Shown: one piece after another, positions 58,801 to 64,000 of the stretch
Position numbering within the stretch: position 1 is the stretch's first letter
How the letters are laid out: each line of letters starts with the position of its first letter
NCBI GenBank assembly: GCA_949710005.1
Contig: OX453276.1
Span: 4,771,201 to 4,835,200, forward strand
Reading direction: 5' to 3'
Length of the DNA: 64,000 nucleotides
DNA from: Ricordea florida
Lineage: Eukaryota > Cnidaria > Anthozoa > Corallimorpharia > Ricordeidae
The notes under the pieces: model-generated
What the model was told of the DNA's origin: nothing
The model's input: the letters and a program-made list of their open reading frames with translations, nothing else
Database searches by the model: none
Position numbers and translations under genes: made by a program

Positions 58801-61800
58801 GCATTTGCTCACGGCTTGCTATCATGTGGATCGCATCAGTTCTAGTGAACAGCGGTTTGAAGACATGAAACCAGCTCTATTTGCTATCAGTGTATCTAGT
58901 GGTTTCATATGCCCTATTCCAAAATGGCCGCCTTTTATTTATTTTTTTTATTTTTATTTAAATTAGACCTTGATGCCTCGTTTAACCTAAAATATTCTTT
59001 TGAATTTTAGCTTAAGAATGAGGCAACCATAGATAATTTGGACAAAAACAAATAATATTTAAATGGTGGCCATTTTGGAATAAGGTGTATACAATGTTCA
59101 GACCAAACTGGTTTTACTAAACGAAGATCAAAAGAACAAAAAAAAAAAAGAACGAATTCAATTACTAGAAAATTTTAAACATCTGTCGCTGTTGCTTTAC
59201 AAGTGATTGGAAGTCAAACACTGCTTTTGCACTAAGTTGCCAATTTTTTCACTTTCGTTTTGGAAGCCTTCGCTTTGAGTTATGTTGAAACAGTAAACAG
59301 AGTGAATTTCTGTTTTCTTCACATTTGCTTTGCAACGACATCGTAATTTGAGGTTACTGATAACCTTTTCGGGAGCCTTTCGGAAAATGTTTCTTGTGCG
59401 CGTCATTTTCAGTGAAACCATGGCTAGCTGTATATCTTTGTAGATTCTAAATATAAAAATCTTGGAAATTTATAGCTTCAGTTAGCGCGCGCGATCCTTC
59501 ATGCTTGAAACCGTCGATATTCACTTCGCTGAATTACCCACCTTCCCATAATCTATTACAAGAAAACTAACTGCACTATATCAAGCAGCACCAAAGCGTG
59601 TCGGGCTTTAAGGATCGTTCTATTGGTTTCCTTGAAAATAGGCTCTGAAGTTTGCCAACAGGGACTCGTTTTCGTTTCTCGTCACGCAAAGAGGTGTCAT
59701 AGTAGAAATATCTCGAATTTTTTTTAATCCCGACACATTTTGGTCGCCTTTCAAGTGCTGATTGACATAGTGTATTTCACATTTCATAACATTTCCATAG
59801 ATATATAGTTAGCCATGGTTTCACCGAGAATGACACGCGCACAAAACATTTTCCGAAAGACACCCGAAAGAGTAGAAATGTACACGGCATCTGTTTGGAC
59901 TGTTTACATAGAACCGTTGAGTTAAAAGCATTTCTTGCTACATAAAAATTTTCCAACGGCAGTAGACAAAACATAAATAAATGGATGAGGTAGAGAAAAA
60001 AGAAACCAGAATTTAGAAAAACAAAACTTGAGAATACAATTTTAGCTAATTCAAAGATTTTTAAATAGCTAAACAATCAGATAAGTTGATATGAAATTAT
60101 TAAGAATTATAGATAATGGTAAAAATTTGTAACAATAGGAAACGAGATTATAACAGGTCAATAGTGTGTGGCTTGAGTAGATAGATTTTGTATGAAATAT
60201 AGTTGAGATCTTATTAAGCAAGAATAACCTCTTAGGATTTTTAATATGTAATCGTTTTTCTCCATTTTTGACCAAAAGCACTTCATAACAATAAAAAAAA
60301 TCTATTGATTTTATAGCACAAATTACAAGTAAAGAAATAAAAAAGCCTAAGCCATGAACTCCACTGTGATAAATCGCGACGGGCATTTGAGAACACGAGG
60401 GAAATGTAGAAAGCACGAGCCCCATGTCAAATGCCCGGAAAGTTTTATCACAGTGTGATACATGGCTTAGGCTTTTTCTTTTGCTTAATGATATAGATTA
60501 CACGCCGCGAGTAGAAACAAACAAAGCAGATCGACAAACTGACACCATTCAATACCAACTTCTCGACTGTTTTCGCTTCTTCTTCTTTATTTGTTATATT
60601 AATCTCAGCTTCAAAACTTTCTGCTGCTTCGCAGAGAACTCCATCATGAATTTCTTCAAGAAAGTGTTTTTCGCCATCTCTAACAAAAATATCGCTTAGA
60701 GGCTATGTGGCGAAAAACAATAAAACACGCTTTTCTGTTTTATACTCTGCTAAAACATGGGTTTTTGACCAATCAGAACGCGCGCAGGGTCCTATCTATA
60801 TTATAAAGTCAAATATAACGCTGGTTATTTTACCAGGTCACACATCAGTTTATTTTTCAAGTCTTCAGGCGAACAAAGACAAAATTAACGCAAACCGACG
60901 CGTAAAAAGTCGTTGCGTGTAACGACTATATTGATTATGACGTCATCAAAACAACGTCATCGAATGGACGCGCAGCCCAGGAGCTACATCCTGCTTCTCT
61001 AAGGACTTTGAATGTAAAACCACTGAAAATGATTTTCATGTTGTACCTCCTCGCTTTCTTAGAAAGTGAGTCGTACTACAAATTTGTTAGTAGTAACTAA
61101 GATTAAATCATCAAGATTAGATCATCCTCACCCATGAGTTAAGGACGGACCATTAGAAAAGTGATGGGGGGGGGGGGGGGGTGGGGAATTTTCAGCTTGC
61201 ACGAATTTTTTTTTTCGCTCACTTGTGCTTGTGCAGGAATTTTTTTTCAGGTGAACCCCTCTGCACGAATTGTTTTTACTACGTGTGAAAAAGTCACAAT
61301 TGGACCTTCCTTCTGCATGAATTTTTTTTTTTACCTTCTTCTTTGCTTGAATTTTTTTTCTTGGCATTTTCCCTTGCATGAATTTTTTTTTTGTTTCCCC
61401 CTCCTCCCCCCGCCATCACTTTTCTAATGGTCCGTCCCTTAATGAGATTATAATGATGTATGTAATAAAGTCACAATTCAAAGAATATTGTATTTTGCAT
61501 CATGGTTACTATTGCATGATCTATATACTTCGAACTTGGATTTATGTGAGATTTGCCCATACTTCGGAAAGTAAGTACAAAATTATTCTTTCTAACTGAA
61601 TGGTCTTGTTCTAATCTACACATATAACAACAACACGACAGAGGCAGAGACAAGCGCCTGCGAGCCAAACCCTTGCGAAAATGGAGGAACCTGCCTTGTT
61701 AAGCATAAATCATTTATCTGCAAATGCGCAAACCGTTTCGAGGGACCAACTTGCAGTGGTAAGTGAAATGTTTTATGATATGTTTTCAGTACACACTGTT

Positions 61801-63953
61801 GAAGTCTTTCGTCCGGAAATCATTCCTTAAGAATTAGGATATTTTGTGTTCAAAAATAATTTTTTAAAGCATTTGAAAGAGTGAGGTAACTATGTTAGGA
61901 TAATAAAGAAACTGATGTTTCAAGGTTGATCTAAATGTCACACTGAATGAAGAAGGGCTTACGCTCGAAACAAATTTGCCTTCCGATCATCCTACGGACG
62001 CACAACTTACTTCATCGGGAACCATTTTTTAGTCCCTAACGCCGGTGCACCTATTTCTTTAGAACTTATGCTACGCGTATCTAGAATCTTTGTCATAGAT
62101 GACATATTTGCATTGCAGATGGAAACTTAGTTACCCTATTACCTTGCAGTTTTAATGCTTTTAGTGCGACCTCTATTAAGCGGCCACTTTCTTAAGTCCC
62201 GAATTATTTGTCAATAAACTGCTGTATTTGATATCTCTATTCAACGGCCACCCACATTAACCCGCCGCGGCCACCTTTTTGTTGCTGCAAGGTCATTATT
62301 TACTGCTTTTTTTACTTGTATTAAGCGACCAGTAAATTATTTTTTTTCGAGTGAAATGGTGACAGGAAGACGACACTAAGGATAGGTGATAGCTGATAAC
62401 AAGAAGAACTGCAATTTTTAATCTCAATTGTAGTGACAAGTAACAAGCCGCAAAATGTGTACACTTGGAATTCTATCACAAGTCTTGATGAAAAGGCTTT
62501 GAACTACAATAGTAGTAGTAGTAATAGTAGTTCTGCCCAATTTATATTTTACTTTGATTGAGCGGCCAACCTCTTTTAAGCGGGCATTTATCAAAGTCCC
62601 GAGGGTGGCCGCTCAATAGAGGTTGCACTGTAGTGAGGAGAATTCGTTTAAATATCAATACAACTCTTTTTGCAGGGGTTACACCTGCCTGTTGGCGTGA
62701 AAAAAAATCTTAGTTTTGCTTCATGGATTTGTTTGAATGCACCTTCACGTATTTAACCTTTTTCAAAAAGCGTTTTGCTATGTAGGAGTCGATAAATCAC
62801 CCTGACCGCCATTTCTGCCCAATTTATATTTTACTTCGATTGAGCAGCCAACCTCCTTTAAGCGGGTTTTTATCAAAGTCCTGAGGGTGGCCGCTCAATA
62901 GAGGTCGCACTGTAGTGAGGAGAATTCGTTTAAATATCAATACAACTCTTTTTGCAGGGCCGTAGCCAGGATTTTTCAAGGGGGTGGGGGGGGGGGGGGT
63001 CACAGAGGCTACTCACCAGATTGTCATGTCGACCTCCACCCCTTGCATGTTTTACTTAATGTTACAGTTTTGGGATGAGCAGTGAGAGTACTATAGTGGG
63101 CAGGACAAGCCTACAAAATTGCTTCTGACCACCTGAATATTGTAGGTTGTTTGCTCAAATGAAGCCCGACCAAGGGGGGGGGGGTCACGGTCACCCCAGG
63201 ACCCCCCCTAGCTACGCTCCTGTTTTGGTAATCATTTTCGTTATTCTCGTAACCTGAATGGTTGATAAAAAGTGAATATTGTAATGAGAAATTGGATGCT
63301 GTTCACTACTGGTATTTGTCCTAAAAAAAGAACAGGCTGGAGCGAAACTGGTGGTAATAACCTCGCGAAATACTAGGAACAAAAAATGACACAAACAAGC
63401 AAATATAATTCTATTTGTTCCAGAGGACAAATGCGCTAAATGTGATGTACACGCCCATTGCGAAGAAGGAAAGTGCGTTTGTGACGGTGGGTACTATGGA
63501 GAGGGAACGAAAGGAGACTGTTTTCGTGTAGGAGGCAAGTATTTTTCATGAATTAATAATAAATATATAATAATAAGTTACCAATAACTTATGAACCATT
63601 TATAAACAGACCTGTCTCTGTAGAGGAAAAAGCTCAACTGATGATTTTTCTTGAAGAAATGGTAAACATGCAGCGTGCAATCATCGAGTTATGGACGCAC
63701 GCGGCAGGTTGCTGAGTACTAAAGAAGCGTAAGACATGCTTTCTCAGGGTTCTGATAACTTGTAAAAGTTGGTAATGGGCTCCTGGTAATGGCAAATCAT
63801 AACTCATGACACCCACCTTTTTTGCAGCATCCAATCCCAGGTTCTGTCTTCCTAATCCATGCCAACATGGCGGATCGTGCTTCGAGGAAGCCAGCAGCTA
63901 TCGTTGTGCCTGTACACCAGACTACGATGGCGACAACTGCGAACTTTCAATTG
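45674..63953 (+). CDS. Gene D model: secreted EGF-array protein, 16 exons visible, 3' end outside window
   Basis: Exons: 45674-46871, 48029-48145, 49514-49624, 49941-50051, 50446-50559, 50921-51034, 51548-51664, 52650-52763, 53881-53994, 54397-54462, 55009-55128, 56902-57021, 58145-58261, 61642-61758, 63424-63534, 63828-63953. All junctions are phase 1 and 2887 coding bases are open. Layout: signal peptide, basic then Pro-rich exon, seven Notch-like EGF domains, a short-type EGF, a linker, four EGF domains (the first two nearly identical in layout), a second short-type EGF and another EGF. One intron appears to use a GC donor. The gene continues right of the window. It is the mirror counterpart of gene A and the same inference on function applies. 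Confidence 0.8.
47040..47180. repeat. Interspersed repeat R19, copy 2
   Basis: Inverse match to part of 15310-15530 (GTTTTGAAATCGCAC). Confidence 0.5.
47700..48010. repeat. (ACTC)n-like microsatellite
   Basis: About 300 bp of CACTCACTCACT-like units with interruptions, ending some 20 bp before the gene D exon 2 acceptor. Open frames in it are low-complexity artefacts. Confidence 0.88.
48029..48145 (+). CDS. Gene D exon 2: EGF-like domain
   Basis: Six cysteines ([12 protein letters not shown] ... CTC ... [10 protein letters not shown]). The acceptor is TTGTCATAG and the donor GAGG/GTAAGT. The acceptor lies just after a 300-bp (ACTC)n-like microsatellite. Confidence 0.88.
48485..48605. repeat. 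Interspersed repeat R13, copy
   Basis: Shares GATATGAGCAAACG, TCCCTACTCACAGGCTATCA and CCCATTAGTA with 11560-11775. Confidence 0.6.
49065..49190. mobile_element. Foldback element
   Basis: Arms AAACAATTATTCTGC...CACATGAGCCAATAGCCAAC with their complements around a GC-rich loop (GCGCTACGCGC). Confidence 0.65.
49514..49624 (+). CDS. Gene D exon 3: EGF-like domain
   Basis: Six cysteines ([12 protein letters not shown] ... CTC ... [10 protein letters not shown]). The acceptor is CATCTTTCAG and the donor GATA/GTAAGA. Confidence 0.9.
49941..50051 (+). CDS. Gene D exon 4: EGF-like domain
   Basis: Six cysteines ([12 protein letters not shown] ... CSC ... [10 protein letters not shown]). The acceptor is ATGGTTCAG and the donor CAAG/GTACAG. 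Confidence 0.88.
50150..50255. repeat. Interspersed repeat R18, copy 2
   Basis: Inverse match to 14165-14262. It contains the end of a false open frame that follows gene D exon 4. Confidence 0.55.
50446..50559 (+). CDS. Gene D exon 5: EGF-like domain
   Basis: Six cysteines ([13 protein letters not shown] ... CHC ... [10 protein letters not shown]). The acceptor is CTTTTTCCAG and the donor GGAG/GTGAGA. Confidence 0.9.
50921..51034 (+). CDS. Gene D exon 6: EGF-like domain
   Basis: Six cysteines ([12 protein letters not shown] ... CQC ... [10 protein letters not shown]). CYSNPC fits the O-glucose consensus and CQNSGTC the O-fucose consensus. The acceptor is TTATTTGTAG and the donor GATG/GTAAGG. 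Confidence 0.9.
51548..51664 (+). CDS. Gene D exon 7: EGF-like domain
   Basis: Six cysteines ([12 protein letters not shown] ... CIC ... [10 protein letters not shown]). CESQPC fits the O-glucose consensus. The acceptor is TTTTTTGTAG and the donor CAAG/GTGTGT. Confidence 0.9.
51925..52530 (+). mobile_element. tRNA-like SINE with tandemly repeated body
   Basis: The head has an A-box-like TGGCTAGCGTGTTGGA and B-box-like AGTTCGATCCCC. The body has three near-identical units of about 95 bp (AACTCCACACTGTCTCTC ... GCGATATAATGCTGGGGGTA) and two copies of a second module (AGCATCCCATCTAGGGGGG ... CAGGTGCTTCA). Confidence 0.72.
52650..52763 (+). CDS. Gene D exon 8: EGF-like domain
   Basis: Six cysteines ([12 protein letters not shown] ... 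CIC ... [10 protein letters not shown]). The acceptor is GTGCCATAG and the donor GAAG/GTTGGT. Confidence 0.9.
53121..53277. mobile_element. Small foldback element rich in AATCCCATTTCCCA units
   Basis: Ends AGGGTCCTGATGGGG and CCCCTTCAGGAACCT are inverted. The interior is a degenerate repeat of AATCCCATTCCCA. Confidence 0.6.
53881..53994 (+). CDS. Gene D exon 9: short-type EGF domain
   Basis: The compact pattern [17 protein letters not shown] with [11 protein letters not shown], the class shared with gene A exons 9, 13 and 16. The acceptor is TGCTTTAAG and the donor GAAG/GTATTA. Confidence 0.87.
54397..54462 (+). CDS. Gene D exon 10: cysteine-free linker
   Basis: A 66-bp phase 1-1 exon ([20 protein letters not shown]) between a strong acceptor (TTTCCTTTTTAG) and donor ACAG/GTAAGT. 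It separates the first EGF block from the second. Confidence 0.7.
55009..55128 (+). CDS. Gene D exon 11: EGF-like domain
   Basis: Six cysteines ([12 protein letters not shown] ... CSC ... [10 protein letters not shown]). The acceptor is TTACCATAG and the donor AAAG/GTACGG. Nearly the same as exon 12, so one arose from the other by exon duplication. Confidence 0.9.
55239..55615 (+). mobile_element. tRNA-derived SINE
   Basis: A box TTAGCTCAGTTGGTGGAGCA, B box degenerate (GCGAGTTCCATC). The body and GCGCCATATAAATGC tail match the other copies. Confidence 0.82.
55938..56217. repeat. Foldback repeat family R4, copy 2
   Basis: It matches 2685-2925 and has an extra internal hairpin (GATTTATGGCCC...GGGCCATAAATC). 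Confidence 0.68.
56416..56706. mobile_element. GGGACGGACC MITE, copy 3
   Basis: 291 bp, flanked by TTA on both sides. One mismatch in the right end (GGTCGGTCCC). Confidence 0.87.
56902..57021 (+). CDS. Gene D exon 12: EGF-like domain
   Basis: Six cysteines ([12 protein letters not shown] ... CSC ... [10 protein letters not shown]), the same 120-bp length as exon 11, sharing the ITGF and CKG ends. The acceptor is CTTATCCAG and the donor AAAG/GTAAGG. Confidence 0.9.
57350..57690. repeat. Interspersed repeat R27, copy 2
   Basis: It matches 28375-28860 with one arm of the hairpin deleted and fewer AGTGCAAAAAGTG units. Confidence 0.68.
58145..58261 (+). CDS. Gene D exon 13: EGF-like domain
   Basis: Six cysteines ([12 protein letters not shown] ... 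CMC ... [10 protein letters not shown]). [10 protein letters not shown] fits the O-GlcNAc consensus. The acceptor is TTTTTCTATAG and the donor GAAG/GTGAGA. The first exon bases are AGGTAAGT, a perfect donor-like motif at the acceptor. Confidence 0.88.
58915..59090. mobile_element. Foldback element with CCTATTCCAAAATGG ends
   Basis: Inverted ends CCCTATTCCAAAATGGCCGCC and GGTGGCCATTTTGGAATAAGG in the long intron after gene D exon 13. Confidence 0.65.
59200..59980. repeat. Large inverted repeat
   Basis: 59270-59440 and 59800-59960 are related in opposite orientation (GGAAAATGTTT...CCATGGCTA against its complement TAGCCATGG...AAACATTTTCC). No transposase frame was seen between the arms. Confidence 0.55.
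60340..60478. mobile_element. Foldback element with AAAAGCCTAAGCCATG ends
   Basis: Outer arms AAAAAGCCTAAGCCATG and its complement, and inner arms CACTGTGATAAA and GGGCATTTGA with their complements. Confidence 0.7.
61142..61438. mobile_element. GGGACGGACC MITE, copy 4
   Basis: 297 bp, flanked by TTA on both sides. The first base is changed (AGGACGGACC). Confidence 0.86.
61642..61758 (+). CDS. Gene D exon 14: EGF-like domain
   Basis: Six cysteines ([12 protein letters not shown] ... CKC ... [10 protein letters not shown]). The acceptor is CACGACAG and the donor AGTG/GTAAGT. The acceptor has a weak pyrimidine tract and nearby AGs, so its exact edge could shift by a few bases. Confidence 0.85.
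62163..62629. mobile_element. DNA-element remnant with 25-bp inverted ends
   Basis: Left AGTGCGACCTCTATTAAGCG and right CGCTCAATAGAGGTTGCACT, continuing through GCCAC/GTGGC. No transposase was found inside. Confidence 0.65.
62532..62958. repeat. Direct duplication of about 145 bp
   Basis: 62532-62677 (TCTGCCCAATTTATATTTTA ... CAACTCTTTTTGCAGGG) recurs at 62812-62958 with few changes. The copies are separated by 134 bp. Confidence 0.8.
62958..63225. mobile_element. Foldback element with GGCCGTAGCCAGGA ends
   Basis: Left GGGCCGTAGCCAGGATTTTTC then a G-tract, right C-tract then TAGCTACGCTCCTG. The ends are roughly inverted and the two G-tracts precede GTCAC on the same strand. Confidence 0.55.
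63424..63534 (+). CDS. Gene D exon 15: short-type EGF domain, probable GC donor
   Basis: The compact pattern [17 protein letters not shown] with [12 protein letters not shown]. The acceptor is TTTGTTCCAG. The best donor keeping phase 1 is GGAG/GCAAGT, a GC-AG type intron. A GT donor (TTTTC/GTGTAG) 12 bp earlier also keeps phase 1 but is weak. Confidence 0.82.
63828..63953 (+). CDS. Gene D exon 16: EGF-like domain, last exon visible
   Basis: Six cysteines ([12 protein letters not shown] ... CAC ... [10 protein letters not shown]). The acceptor is TTTTTTGCAG and the donor ATTG/GTAAAA, phase 1, so the gene continues right of the window. Confidence 0.87.
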
Positions 63954-64000
63954 GTAAAATATTGTGAAAATATTATCATCATTTTTGATGAAATTTATGC

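Noticed and set aside
61161..61427. Phe-rich open frames in the GGGACGGACC elements (also 7314-7538, 42692-42880, 56413-56643)
   Set aside because: They come from the T-run array of the MITE and have no transposase similarity.

Overview
The window looks like genomic DNA of an early-branching animal, most likely an anthozoan cnidarian (reef coral or sea anemone). That is an inference. The support is AT-rich DNA, short coding exons with clean GT...AG borders in large introns, dense tRNA-derived SINEs and MITEs, and large secreted EGF-array genes. No operon-like or prokaryotic structure is present.

The coding content is a cluster of four related secreted-protein genes, named A to D here. Each starts with one long exon encoding a signal peptide plus a basic and (in A, B, D) proline-rich region. 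Short exons follow, most encoding one EGF-like domain each. Every exon-exon junction in all four genes is phase 1, and every internal exon is a multiple of three. The layout is A(-) B(-) C(+) D(+). Gene A (534-18809, minus) has 17 visible coding exons and runs off the left edge. Gene B (26793-34749, minus) is complete: 8 exons whose summed length gives 844 codons plus stop. Gene C (36405-41368, plus) is complete: 8 exons, 425 codons plus stop. Gene D (45674-63953, plus) has 16 visible exons and runs off the right edge. B and C are divergent across a 1.65-kb intergenic stretch. The long genes A and D flank them facing outwards, and only A and D carry a second, shorter EGF type (CxxCxxxAxC...). 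The cluster therefore reads as an inverted, duplicated array.

Regions: 1-18809 gene A, with introns full of MITEs and one SINE. 18810-26792 is an intergenic repeat island with two broken LINEs, a SINE split by a MITE and several foldback elements. 26793-34749 is gene B. 34750-36404 is the shared promoter region. 36405-41368 is gene C. 41369-45673 is intergenic with a perfect-TSD palindrome, a MITE and a SINE. 45674-63953 is gene D.

The protein products are predicted to be secreted. The EGF domains lack the usual calcium-binding D-x-N-E-C start, but many fit Notch-type O-fucose, O-glucose or O-GlcNAc consensus sites. A role in extracellular matrix, mucus, skeletal matrix or cell-surface recognition is possible, but the sequence alone does not say which. 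At least four copies of one 289-298 bp MITE, all with TTA/TAA target duplications, and many other foldback families fill the introns.
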